Shown here piece by piece: positions 8,069 to 15,586 of a DNA stretch of 30,605 bases (positions within the stretch are counted from its first letter, which is position 1; every line of letters starts with the position of its first letter). A model generated the notes under the pieces. The model saw nothing but the letters and a program-made list of their open reading frames with translations. It was not told the DNA's origin and did not search any database. A program made the position numbers and the translations under genes. The DNA comes from an uncultured Oscillospiraceae bacterium (GTDB lineage: Bacteria; Bacillota; Clostridia; Oscillospirales; Ruminococcaceae): positions 1 to 30,605 of the forward strand of contig CAKSJL010000015.1 of the NCBI GenBank assembly GCA_934463345.1, in the 5' to 3' direction.

Positions 8069-8154
8069 GTATTCAGCAAAAAAATATGCATTATTTCAAA
8101 ACATATTATAACTTCTGTAACATTTCCCCATATTTCTGAATATTATATATTGAA

Positions 8155-8188
8155 GGCAATACCGCATAAAGACTGTGCGGGTGTTGCC
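8155..8188 (+). other. Hairpin upstream of the cysteine-rich gene, related to the one before hcp
   Basis: GGCAA..CCGCA pairs with TGCGG..TTGCC around a short loop, 72 bases before the ATG at 8260. Its core AATACCGCA-YAAAGAYTGTGCGG is nearly the same as the hairpin at 10004-10030, so both are copies of one small repeat. No T-tract follows directly, so it is more likely a leader element than a terminator. Confidence 0.45.
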
Positions 8189-8259
8189 TGAAGTATTTAT
8201 TTCAAAGCCGTTTTATAACGCTTTCTTATGGATACAAATTTGAAACAGGAGGAAATTTC

Positions 8260-9066
8260 ATGAGCGATTATGCAAATAACTGCGGTGAAGCTGTTCCGGT
8301 CAAGGTCAACAGAGTATTTGACAGTTGCAGCGACAAGGATTGTATAACCGGCGTTCAGGTCACGCTTGAAGCAGCTTTGCCGGAATCTGCAACAATTATA
8401 AAATCGAGATGTATAACCACGTCTGACGTCTGCATGACAATAGAACCGATCCCCTTCAACAAGGGCTTTTATTCTGTTGATATAACCTTTACATTTAATG
8501 TTGAACTTGCGGCGTATACAACGGCATGTTCAACTCCGACAATAATCAGCGGTACAGCTTCTGTAAGCAAAAACTGCATTCTCTACGGAAGCGAAACCAA
8601 CTCGAAAACATTTTCAAGCGATGGCTCTGTTATCGGCACGACCGGAGAATGCTGCAATACAATAAATCCGCCGGTCGCATTGGTTCAGGCGGTTTCGCCA
8701 CTTGTACTTGAAGCAAAAATTGCAACTGTATGCACCGGCTGCGAATGCGGTCAGACAGAGGGCTGCACTGCCACGAGAGGCGTTTTTCTTACAATAGGAC
8801 TTTTCTATGTTGTAGAGCTTGTAAGACCGGTTACAGTGATGGTTCAGACCTATCCTTATACGATTCCACAGAAGGAATGCTGCTGCGATACTGAAAGTCC
8901 ATGCGAAGTATTTGACAGAATAAGATTTCCGGTTGAGGAATTCTCACCCAAAAAGGCTTCAAAGCCGAATTATACCGGAGGCTGCGGATGCGGAGGAATA
9001 AGCTCGGCAAGACTTAATCCGCCGCCGCTTTCTGACGAGATTTCAGATGATTGCTGCGCCGACTGA
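8260..9066 (+). CDS. Cysteine-rich protein, probable spore coat/exosporium component
   Basis: 268 residues with 21 cysteines, many in clusters (GECC, TGCECG, KECCC, GCGCG and a terminal DDCC). There is no signal peptide and no clear membrane segment. The start VPVKVNRVFDSCSDKDCI resembles N-termini of clostridial cysteine-rich proteins related to the DUF3794 group, which includes spore proteins. The middle is beta-rich with alternating hydrophobic residues. High cysteine content is typical of spore outer layers, where disulfide or zinc cross-links form. The neighbour yunB, a mother-cell sporulation gene, supports this. AGGAGGAAATTTC precedes the ATG. No enzyme motif is visible. The sporulation role is an inference from composition and context. 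Confidence 0.6.
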   Translation: MSDYANNCGEAVPVKVNRVFDSCSDKDCITGVQVTLEAALPESATIIKSRCITTSDVCMTIEPIPFNKGFYSVDITFTFNVELAAYTTACSTPTIISGTASVSKNCILYGSETNSKTFSSDGSVIGTTGECCNTINPPVALVQAVSPLVLEAKIATVCTGCECGQTEGCTATRGVFLTIGLFYVVELVRPVTVMVQTYPYTIPQKECCCDTESPCEVFDRIRFPVEEFSPKKASKPNYTGGCGCGGISSARLNPPPLSDEISDDCCAD

Positions 9067-9078
9067 CATAGCTTGTAA

Positions 9079-9102
9079 ACGGACGGTTTAACAGCCGTCC
9101 GT
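9079..9102 (+). terminator. Hairpin between the cysteine-rich gene and yunB
   Basis: An 8-bp stem ACGGACGG / CCGTCCGT begins 12 bases after the stop at 9066. It lacks a T-tract, so it may act as an RNA 3'-end stabiliser or a weak attenuator rather than a full terminator. Confidence 0.4.
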
Positions 9103-9124
9103 ACGCATATAACAGGAGTAATAA

Positions 9125-9757
9125 ATGAGAAGTAAATCAGATATTCTGCCAAAACATAAAAAAATCATAGCTGCTGCGGCTGTCCTGATAGTATCTGCGG
9201 CGGTATTGTTTTTCTATATTGAATCGGGAATAAGAAAATATTCATCTGACGTCTGTGCGGATTACTGTCGGGCATGGCTCAGCGAATCGGTCAGCAACTC
9301 AGTCAGCAGTGTGCTTGAAAAAACCGGTACGCAGTATTCTGACCTTTCAGCAGAGGTTTATGACGAAAACGGACGGCTCGTTTCGGCAAAGCTTTGCAGC
9401 AGCAACATCAATATAATACAGAACATGATAATTTCAGAAGTAAACAAAAGCATCGGAAACCTTGAAAGTGAAACCATAACTGTTCCGTCAGGATCTCTGA
9501 GCGGACTATTTCTTTTAAGCGGAAGAGGACCGGACATAAAGGTAAAGCTTATACCTGCCGGAAGCGCTCAGGCAGAGCTTAAAAGCAGCTTTGAATCCGC
9601 CGGAATAAACCAGACTTGTCATAAGATCTCACTTGATATAAAAGCCGAGGCAAGGGCAGTTTTTCCATACAGCAGCGAAAAAATAACGGTTAATTTAAAC
9701 TGCATACTTGCTGAGAACATAATAATCGGAGAAGTTCCGCTTATTTCAGCAAACTGA
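9125..9757 (+). CDS. yunB: Sporulation protein YunB
   Basis: 210 residues, close to the family length. There is a short basic N-terminus, one membrane helix (about 14-32) and then an extracytoplasmic domain. Family hallmarks are visible in the second half: VPSGSLSGLFLLSGRGPDIKV (about 120-140), then AGINQTCHKISLDI (about 160-173), and ENIIIGEVPLIS at the C-terminus. In Bacillus, yunB belongs to the SigE mother-cell regulon and is needed for efficient sporulation, but its biochemical role is unknown. AGGAGTAATAA precedes the ATG. It follows the cysteine-rich gene by 58 bases, so the two may form a sporulation unit. Confidence 0.88.
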   Translation: MRSKSDILPKHKKIIAAAAVLIVSAAVLFFYIESGIRKYSSDVCADYCRAWLSESVSNSVSSVLEKTGTQYSDLSAEVYDENGRLVSAKLCSSNINIIQNMIISEVNKSIGNLESETITVPSGSLSGLFLLSGRGPDIKVKLIPAGSAQAELKSSFESAGINQTCHKISLDIKAEARAVFPYSSEKITVNLNCILAENIIIGEVPLISAN

Positions 9758-9785
9758 TAATTATGACCCGTTCGTGCATTCAGTC

Positions 9786-9802
9786 ATGTATAATTTATAC
9801 AT
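9786..9802. promoter_or_regulatory. 17-bp palindrome, candidate NO-responsive operator for hcp
   Basis: ATGTATAATTTATACAT is a perfect 8-1-8 inverted repeat and contains TATAAT (9789-9794). Its arms ATGTAT/ATACAT and spacing match the inner part of the NsrR consensus, whose classical targets include hcp. The inner two bases of each half differ from that consensus. It lies 262 bases upstream of hcp, with a repeat element and a hairpin in between. The link to NsrR is an inference. Confidence 0.45.
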
Positions 9803-9836
9803 ATTTTCAGATAATAATTCACAGGGAATAACATTA

Positions 9837-9998
9837 AGAACTTGTTCACATAGGATTTGTGCATAGATTTTCGAGCATAATTTGACTGAGAACAAGGCAA
9901 AGATTTGCAGGCATATGACGTATGGCAAGAATTTTTAACGCAGTTATCAGACAAATTTGCCGAAAAGATATGTGCAATAGCCTATGAGAACAAGTTCT
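9837..9998. repeat. Inverted-repeat element, copy 1 (162 bp, MITE-like)
   Basis: The ends 9837-9854 (AGAACTTGTTCACATAGG) and 9981-9998 are inverted repeats matching at 17 of 18 bases. The interior has no coding frame. Its right part (TAACGCAGT...AAATTTGC...GAAAAGATATG) is closely related to the element at 13014-13122, which is shorter by about 50 internal bases, so these are two members of one dispersed family. It lies between yunB and hcp. Confidence 0.75.
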
Positions 9999-10006
9999 AA
10001 GTCAAT

Positions 10007-10030
10007 ACCGCACAAAGATTGTGCGGTTTT
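10007..10030 (+). terminator. Hairpin with short T-run upstream of hcp
   Basis: A perfect 9-bp stem ACCGCACAA / TTGTGCGGT with loop AGA is followed by TTT. It could end transcripts from yunB. Because it is only 35 bases before the hcp ATG, with little room for another promoter, it may also attenuate hcp itself. It is related to the hairpin at 8155-8188. Confidence 0.6.
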
Positions 10031-10064
10031 ACCTTAAGAGAATCAGATATTCAGGAGGTCAAAT

Positions 10065-11627
10065 ATGAACGAGATGTTTTGTTTTCAGTGCCAGCAGACG
10101 GCGCACAACAAAGGCTGTGAAGGGAAAATTGGCGTATGCGGAAAAAAATCTGACACAGCAAATTATCAGGACGAGCTTATCGGAGCGCTGATCGCTCTGG
10201 CTAAAGCCGCAGAATCAGGAAATCCGGACTCAGAAACAGACGGGTTTATGCTAAAGGGGCTTTTTACGACGATCACAAATGTAAATTTCAACAACGAGAC
10301 AATAAGAAGTTTAAAAACGGAAATTGAAAGCGAAAAAAGAAGAATTAACTCCGGACACTTTGAAAATTACAATATGAGCAACGTCTGGGACGCTGACGAG
10401 GATATACGCTCCCTTAAATCGCTGATTCTTTTTGGTATAAAGGGTATGGCGGCTTATGCCTATCATGCGCTTGTACTCGGAAAGAGCGACAGCAGCGTGA
10501 ATAGCTTCTTTTACAAGGCGCTGAGAGCCATTTCAGACGAAAATAGCCCTGAAAGGCTTCTGGAACTTGTGCTTGAAACAGGCGAAATGAATCTGAAATG
10601 CATGGCTTTGCTTGATGAAGCAAACACTGATGCATACGGCGAACCTGTTCCGACAGAAGTCCCTCTGACGATAGAAAAAGGACCGTTTATTGTGGTAAGC
10701 GGTCACGATCTTCACGACATGAAGCTTTTGCTGGAGCAGACAAAGGACAAGGGCATCAATATTTACACTCACAGTGAAATGCTTCCGGCGCATGGCTACC
10801 CTGAGCTAAAAAAATACAGCCATCTTAAAGGAAACTTCGGTACAGGCTGGCAGAATCAGCAGTCGGAGTTTCACAATATACCTGCGCCCGTACTCTTTAC
10901 TACAAACTGCATAATGCCTGTCCGCCAGAGCTACAGTGATCGTGTGTTTACAACATCAGTTGTATCATATCCTGAAATGGTGCATATAGGCAACGACAAA
11001 GATTTTACTCCGGTTATTGAAAAAGCGATTGAGTGCGGCGGGTATGATGAGGACAAAGAAATGACGGGCATGAACGGAGGTCATACGGTTGTAACCGGCT
11101 TTGCGCATAATGCAGTCCTGTCAAATGCTGAAAAGATTATAAAGCTTGTCAAGGAAGGAAAAATAAAGCATTTCTTCCTTATCGGCGGCTGTGACGGTGC
11201 GTCACCCAGCAGAAGCTACTATACAGATTTTGCAAAGCTTACTCCTCCTGATACCATAATTTTAACGCTTGCCTGCGGAAAGTACCGAATAAACGATCTC
11301 GAACTCGGCGATATCGAGGGCATTCCGAGAATCCTTGACTGCGGACAGTGCAATGATGCCTACAGCGCTATAAAGATTGCTCTTGCTCTTGCAGATGCTT
11401 TCGGCTGCGGCGTTAACGATCTTCCGCTGACGCTTGTGCTTTCATGGTACGAACAGAAGGCTGTCTGCATTCTGCTGACGCTTTTATATCTCGGCATAAA
11501 GAATATCTATCTCGGTCCTACGATCCCAGCCTTTGTGTCTGACAACGTTCTTAAAACGCTCGTTGAAAAGTATAATATAACTCCGGTCAGCACACCGGAA
11601 GAAGATCTCAAGAATATTCTGGGTTAA
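10065..11627 (+). CDS. hcp: Hydroxylamine reductase / hybrid-cluster protein
   Basis: Fe-S protein of 520 residues. It was described as a hydroxylamine reductase and is now regarded mainly as an NO reductase and S-nitrosylase protecting anaerobes from nitrosative stress. The N-terminal [4Fe-4S] ligands are C6, C9, C18 and C25. Ligands of the hybrid 4Fe-2O-2S cluster can be placed in order: H214 (SGHDLHD), E238 (THSEML), C282 (TTNCIMP), C376 (GGCDGA, the persulfide position), C404 (LACGKYR), C426 (LDCGQCND) and E463 (WYEQKAV). All expected ligands are present, so it should be active. The cytoplasmic ribosome site is AGGAGGTCAAAT. No hcr reductase gene is adjacent. The palindrome at 9786 is a candidate operator. 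Confidence 0.96.
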   Translation: MNEMFCFQCQQTAHNKGCEGKIGVCGKKSDTANYQDELIGALIALAKAAESGNPDSETDGFMLKGLFTTITNVNFNNETIRSLKTEIESEKRRINSGHFENYNMSNVWDADEDIRSLKSLILFGIKGMAAYAYHALVLGKSDSSVNSFFYKALRAISDENSPERLLELVLETGEMNLKCMALLDEANTDAYGEPVPTEVPLTIEKGPFIVVSGHDLHDMKLLLEQTKDKGINIYTHSEMLPAHGYPELKKYSHLKGNFGTGWQNQQSEFHNIPAPVLFTTNCIMPVRQSYSDRVFTTSVVSYPEMVHIGNDKDFTPVIEKAIECGGYDEDKEMTGMNGGHTVVTGFAHNAVLSNAEKIIKLVKEGKIKHFFLIGGCDGASPSRSYYTDFAKLTPPDTIILTLACGKYRINDLELGDIEGIPRILDCGQCNDAYSAIKIALALADAFGCGVNDLPLTLVLSWYEQKAVCILLTLLYLGIKNIYLGPTIPAFVSDNVLKTLVEKYNITPVSTPEEDLKNILG

Positions 11628-11633
11628 AAACAG

Positions 11634-11668
11634 ACCGGACAGCCATTGAACTGACTGCCCGGTTCTTT
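11634..11668 (+). terminator. Terminator after hcp
   Basis: ACCGG and CAG pair with CTG and CCGGT across one mismatch, and TCTTTC follows. It starts seven bases after the hcp stop and faces the convergent CNNM gene. Confidence 0.65.
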
Positions 11669-11681
11669 CATTGCATTGATC

Positions 11682-11699
11682 CGGTAAAATATCTTACCG
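11682..11699 (-). terminator. Small hairpin at the 3' end of the CNNM gene
   Basis: CGGTAA / TTACCG is a 6-bp stem with a 6-base loop, eight bases beyond the minus-strand stop at 11707. There is no T-tract after it on the minus strand, so it is a weak candidate. The hcp terminator next to it may serve both genes. Confidence 0.35.
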
Positions 11700-11706
11700 C
11701 TATAAA

Positions 11707-12945
11707 TTATTCTTCCCTATCGTCCTTTACAGAAACGACAAGCTTTACCTTCTGTATTTTCTGATCCTCTACCGAAAGCACAGTCAGCTCAAACGCACCG
11801 CTTTGCACGTTCTCGCCCTCTGCAGCAATATGACCCAGAAGCTCCATGACCCATCCTCCGACAGTATTTGCGGAGCTTTCAATATCTCCCTCCGGAAGAT
11901 CAAGCTTTTCCAGCAAATCGCTTATGCTCAGTTCACCTGAAACCTCATATTCATTCTCACTTATTTTCTGGAACGTATCCACAACCTCGTCATTTTCATC
12001 ATAAATCTCGCCGACAAGCTCTTCTATTATGTCCTCCATCGTGATTATGCCCTTCGTTCCGCCGTACTGGTCAAGTATAACTGCCATATGCATCTTGTTT
12101 TTCTGCATTTCCTTCAAAGCCTCGCTTATAAGCTTTAAATCGGAAAGATGTATTACATCCTGTATAATTCCTGAAATATCCTCGCTGTTTTCACTGACCA
12201 GCCTGAAAAAGCTTTTATTGGTTATAACGCCTATAATATTATCAAGATTTTTTTCATACACCGGAAGCCTTGAATACATCTCGGTCAGAAACAGTTCCTT
12301 GATCTTTCCAAAATCCTCATTGCGCTCAACTGCTACAACATTTACTCTTGGTATAAGTATCTCATCAACCGTTATCTCGTCAAATTCAAGGGCTGATTTT
12401 ACAAGGTCGCTTTCCTGTTCCTCCAGAACTCCCTGTTCCTCGATCTCCTCGATCATGTATTTAAGCTCATCCTCTGTAACGGTCGGCTGGCTCTCTTTCG
12501 GCTTCATTGCATTCTGAAGTATCTTGAAAAGGAATACGACCGGAGTCATAAGCTTTATCAAAAGCCACAGCGGCTCAGCCATAATAAGCGCTATGCTTTC
12601 AGCATGGCTCTTGGCATAGGATTTCGGCGTTATCTCACCAAAAACAAGAACCAGAATAGTCATTACAACCGTTGCAACCCCGACGCCGCCAGAACCCAGA
12701 ATCTGAGTAAAAAGCACAGTACTTATCGAAGTCGAAAGAATATTTACGATATTGTTTCCGATAAGAATTGTCGTAAGGGCATCGTCAAAGGCGTTTGCAA
12801 TTTTAAGTGCCTTCTGTGCCCTCTTATCCCCCTGGGCGGCATAATTTTTCAGTCTTATTTTATTAACGCTTGAAAATGCCATTTCACTGCCTGAAAAAAT
12901 TGCGGATAACACAATCAGCAGTATTATAAGAATTACTCTTGACAT
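11707..12945 (-). CDS. CNNM/CBS-domain membrane protein (HlyC/CorC family, putative Mg2+ or cation transporter)
   Basis: 412 residues with the full domain order of the family. The CNNM (DUF21) membrane domain covers about 1-150, with helices near 3-22, 60-80, 88-106 and 125-145 and the motif GSEMAFSSVNKIRL. It is followed by an acidic helical linker (TVTEDELKYMIEEIEEQG), a CBS pair at about 195-310 (IPRVNVVAV...IGVI, then MHMAVILDQYGGTKGIITMEDIIEELVGEI) and a C-terminal CorC_HlyC domain at about 320-405. Relatives export Mg2+ or other divalent cations, and the haemolysin name is historical. The CBS pair probably binds adenine nucleotide. GGAGGAAC precedes the ATG. It is monocistronic. Confidence 0.9.
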   Translation of the reverse strand: MSRVILIILLIVLSAIFSGSEMAFSSVNKIRLKNYAAQGDKRAQKALKIANAFDDALTTILIGNNIVNILSTSISTVLFTQILGSGGVGVATVVMTILVLVFGEITPKSYAKSHAESIALIMAEPLWLLIKLMTPVVFLFKILQNAMKPKESQPTVTEDELKYMIEEIEEQGVLEEQESDLVKSALEFDEITVDEILIPRVNVVAVERNEDFGKIKELFLTEMYSRLPVYEKNLDNIIGVITNKSFFRLVSENSEDISGIIQDVIHLSDLKLISEALKEMQKNKMHMAVILDQYGGTKGIITMEDIIEELVGEIYDENDEVVDTFQKISENEYEVSGELSISDLLEKLDLPEGDIESSANTVGGWVMELLGHIAAEGENVQSGAFELTVLSVEDQKIQKVKLVVSVKDDREE

Positions 12946-12975
12946 AGTTCCTCCATACTTAAATATACTTTTTTT

Positions 12976-13004
12976 ATAATATCATATTTTTCAAATTTTT
13001 GCAA
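12976..13004 (-). promoter_or_regulatory. SigA-type promoter for the CNNM gene
   Basis: On the minus strand TTGCAA (13004-12999), a 17-base spacer and TATTAT (12981-12976) lie 30 bases before the start codon in a very AT-rich stretch. The repeat element at 13014-13122 begins 10 bases upstream of the -35. Confidence 0.6.
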
Positions 13005-13013
13005 GTATTTTTT

Positions 13014-13122
13014 AGAACCATCTTCACAAGATATGTGTGCGGATTTTCAAGCACAACTTTAACGCAGTATACGAAAAAATTTGCTGGAAAGACATGCGCA
13101 TACGCTTGTGAAGACAGGTTCT
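13014..13122. repeat. Inverted-repeat element, copy 2 (109 bp, MITE-like)
   Basis: Ends AGAACCATCTTCACAAG (13014-13030) and the inverted CTTGTGAAGACAGGTTCT (13105-13122) pair with one indel. Shared internal stretches with copy 1 at 9837-9998 are TAACGCAGT, AAATTTGC and GGATTTTCRAGCA-like sequence in the same order, so it is a shorter relative. It sits between the divergent promoters of the CNNM gene and the polyamine operon. No coding capacity is seen. Confidence 0.75.
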
Positions 13123-13157
13123 TAAATCAGAGCGTTTCTGAAAATTGCTTATAGTCA

Positions 13158-13186
13158 TTGCAATTCAGAACAAAATGTGATAAAAT
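13158..13186 (+). promoter_or_regulatory. SigA-type promoter of the polyamine operon
   Basis: TTGCAA, a 17-base spacer and TAAAAT place the transcription start near 13193, leaving an untranslated leader of about 115 bases before speD. No other good promoter is seen until after 22541, so it probably drives the whole polyamine operon. Confidence 0.65.
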
Positions 13187-13192
13187 AAGTCT

Positions 13193-13304
13193 GAGAATAA
13201 AATTTAAGGATTTCACCGGACAGTATAAGACCCAGTCTGCACCAGAACGCATGCAGGTTCTGACAACAAACTTTGCTGTGCGGCAAATCCGGTACTGAAA
13301 GGCT
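13193..13304 (+). promoter_or_regulatory. Structured speD leader with two exclusive folds (candidate translational switch)
   Basis: One fold closes GGATTT (13208-13213) on AAATCC (13285-13290). Inside it lie CGGAC/GTCTG, and GCAC/GTGC enclosing the hairpin CAGAAC/GTTCTG (13243-13248 with 13257-13262). The alternative pairs TTTCACCGGA (13211-13220) with TCCGGT and GAAA (13288-13293 and 13297-13300), covering part of the GAAAGG ribosome site. The folds share bases 13211-13213 and 13288-13290, so they cannot coexist. The layout suggests translational control, perhaps by a polyamine or S-adenosylmethionine. I cannot match it to a known riboswitch class. Confidence 0.5.
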
Positions 13305-13307
13305 GTG

Positions 13308-14114
13308 ATGTTAGGGTTGGAAAAAAAGCTGGCTTTATATGGTTTTAACAATCTTACCAAAACCCTGAGCTTTAATATATACGATGTCTGCTATGCCAAG
13401 ACCCAAAGAGAACAGGAAGATTATCTGAGGTACATTGATGAGCAGTACAATTCGGAAAGACTTACAAAGATCCTCTGCGATGTAACAAAAATGATCGGCG
13501 CTACAATCCTAAATATTTCAAAGCAGGATTATGACCCTCAGGGAGCGTCGGTCAATATTCTGATTGCGGAAGGTCACGTTGCTCCGGAGAATATTGACAA
13601 ATCATGCAATCAGGGTATCATGCCACAGAGCGAAACTGTCCATGCTCATCTTGACAAGAGCCATGTTACAGTCCATACCTTTCCTGAATCACATCCGGAA
13701 AACGAAGTCTGTACCTTTCGTGTCGACATTGACGTTTCCACCTGCGGAGAGATATCCCCTCTGAACACTCTTGATTATCTTATAAGCAGCTTTGATTCCG
13801 ATATCATAACCATAGACTACAGAGTAAGAGGTTTTACCCGGGACATGTGCGGAAAAAAATACTTTATAGACCATGATATCACTTCGATTCAGGACTATAT
13901 TGACGAAAGAACGCTGACAAAATATGATGCCATCGATGTAAACGTCTATCAGTCAAATATTTTCCACACAAAAATGCTTATAAAGGAGATACAGCTCCAG
14001 AATTATCTTTTCAATACCGATGTCTATGAGCTTCATCCGAAGGAAAGACTTGATATTACCAACAGCATACGCCGTGAAATGATAGAAATTTTCAGCGGCA
14101 TGAATATATATTGA
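13308..14114 (+). CDS. speD: S-adenosylmethionine decarboxylase proenzyme (E. coli-type, class 1a)
   Basis: 268 residues. The enzyme makes decarboxylated SAM, the aminopropyl donor for spermidine synthase. It cleaves itself between Lys and Ser of [16 protein letters not shown] to create the pyruvoyl cofactor on the new beta-chain N-terminal Ser (about residue 118). The C-terminal half follows E. coli SpeD closely: [41 protein letters not shown], and [17 protein letters not shown]. This is the long proteobacterial-type enzyme, not the short SpeH of Bacillus. An in-frame GTG at 13305 directly precedes the ATG, and the AAAGG spacing favours the ATG. First gene of the polyamine operon. speA follows after 15 bases. 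Confidence 0.95.
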   Translation: MLGLEKKLALYGFNNLTKTLSFNIYDVCYAKTQREQEDYLRYIDEQYNSERLTKILCDVTKMIGATILNISKQDYDPQGASVNILIAEGHVAPENIDKSCNQGIMPQSETVHAHLDKSHVTVHTFPESHPENEVCTFRVDIDVSTCGEISPLNTLDYLISSFDSDIITIDYRVRGFTRDMCGKKYFIDHDITSIQDYIDERTLTKYDAIDVNVYQSNIFHTKMLIKEIQLQNYLFNTDVYELHPKERLDITNSIRREMIEIFSGMNIY

Positions 14115-14129
14115 TATGGAGGCTTTGAA

Positions 14130-15575
14130 TTGATTTTTGCTCAGAGTAATGCCCCGGTTTTAGAGGCAATGAAACAGCATCTGCAAAACAGAGTCGTTCC
14201 GTTTGACGTTCCGGGACATAAGGGCGGAAGAGGCACAAAGGAGCTTACCGACTTTCTCGGAACTGCCTGTCTTAAAGCGGACGTTAACTCTATGAAGCCG
14301 CTTGACAACCTATGTCATCCGGTATCTGTAATACGGGAGGCACAAAAGCTTGCAGCAGAAGCCTTTGGTGCGGCAAACGCATTTTTCATAGTCAACGGAA
14401 CGACCGGCTCGGTTCAGGCTATGATCATGGCTGCATGCAAGGCAGGAGAAAAAATAATAATGCCCAGAAACGTTCACAGAAGCGCTATAAACGCTCTTGT
14501 TGTCAATGGCGCTGTTCCTGTTTACGTCAATCCGGGAACAAATAAAAAGCTTGGAATTCCGCTGGGAATGTCTGTTGAAAATGTCAGAAAAGCAATCGAG
14601 GAAAATCCGGACGCAAAGGCTGTTCTTATAAATAATCCTACATATTACGGCGTTTGCTCCGACCTTCGTGAAATCGTAAAATTAGCGCATGAACATGGAA
14701 TGCTGGCGCTTGTTGACGAGGCACATGGAACACATTTTTATTTTGGCGAAAATATGCCTGTTTCCGGAATGGCTGCCGGCGCAGATATGGCTTCGGTCAG
14801 TATGCACAAGACGGGCGGTTCGCTTACACAAAGCTCCATACTGCTCTGCTCGGACAGTATTGATCCCGGATATATGCGTCAGATCATAAATCTCACACAA
14901 ACCACGAGTGGCTCGTATCTTCTTATATCCTCGCTTGACATTGCAAGAAAAAACCTTGCTCTCAACGGAAAGGAAATATTCAAAAAGACCGTTCAGTACG
15001 CAGAGTACGCAAGGTCGGAAATAAACAAGCTCGGCGGCTATTATGCGTTCGGAAAGGAACTTTGCGACAACAGTTCCTTCTTTGACTTTGACCCTACAAA
15101 GCTTTCCATCCATACGCTTGATATAGGTCTTGCCGGAATCGAAGTATATGACATACTTCGTGATGAATATAATATACAGATAGAATTCGGGGATATAGGA
15201 AATGTTCTTGCAATAATCTCTGCCGGTGACAGAGCGCTTGAAATTGAACGCCTTATATCCTCTCTCTACGAAATAAAGCGTCTTTATTCAAAGGACAAAA
15301 GCGGAATGTTCGACCATGAATACATAGATCCGCAGGTTATTATGCCGCCGCAGAACGCCTTTTACGGCAAAAAGAGAGCGCTACCTATCAGGGAAAGCAG
15401 CGGATATATCTGCGGTGAATTTGTAATGTGCTATCCTCCTGGCATACCGATACTGGCTCCGGGCGAAATGATAACGGACGATATCATAAATTACATCCTC
15501 TATGCAAAGGAAAAGGGATGTATGATGACCGGTACACAGGATATCAACATTGAAAAGATCAATGTCGTTGAATAA
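14130..15575 (+). CDS. speA: Arginine decarboxylase (Orn/Lys/Arg decarboxylase, fold type I)
   Basis: PLP enzyme of 481 residues in the short, wing-less Orn/Lys/Arg decarboxylase family of Gram-positives. It probably converts arginine to agmatine, because an agmatinase gene lies in the same operon. Lysine or ornithine cannot be excluded from sequence alone. Visible features are VPGHKGG (27-33), NGTTGS (89-94), the PLP-pyridine pair DEAHG (196-200) and the Schiff-base Lys227 in SVSMHKTGGS. The C-terminal domain has CYPPGIPILAPGE. Translation starts at TTG (14130), seven bases after TGGAGG, and no better ATG is near. It is a Bacillus SpeA-like protein. Confidence 0.92.
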   Translation: MIFAQSNAPVLEAMKQHLQNRVVPFDVPGHKGGRGTKELTDFLGTACLKADVNSMKPLDNLCHPVSVIREAQKLAAEAFGAANAFFIVNGTTGSVQAMIMAACKAGEKIIMPRNVHRSAINALVVNGAVPVYVNPGTNKKLGIPLGMSVENVRKAIEENPDAKAVLINNPTYYGVCSDLREIVKLAHEHGMLALVDEAHGTHFYFGENMPVSGMAAGADMASVSMHKTGGSLTQSSILLCSDSIDPGYMRQIINLTQTTSGSYLLISSLDIARKNLALNGKEIFKKTVQYAEYARSEINKLGGYYAFGKELCDNSSFFDFDPTKLSIHTLDIGLAGIEVYDILRDEYNIQIEFGDIGNVLAIISAGDRALEIERLISSLYEIKRLYSKDKSGMFDHEYIDPQVIMPPQNAFYGKKRALPIRESSGYICGEFVMCYPPGIPILAPGEMITDDIINYILYAKEKGCMMTGTQDINIEKINVVE

Positions 15576-15586
15576 CAGGAGGAATT

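Noticed and set aside
8101..8150. SigE or SigK promoter for the cysteine-rich gene
   Set aside because: CATATTATA resembles a SigK -10, but no matching -35 is at the right distance, so it is not called.
11707..12945. Plus-strand open frames opposite the CNNM gene (for example 12029-12517)
   Set aside because: They are Ser/Ile-rich shadows of a clearly recognised minus-strand gene and lack ribosome sites.
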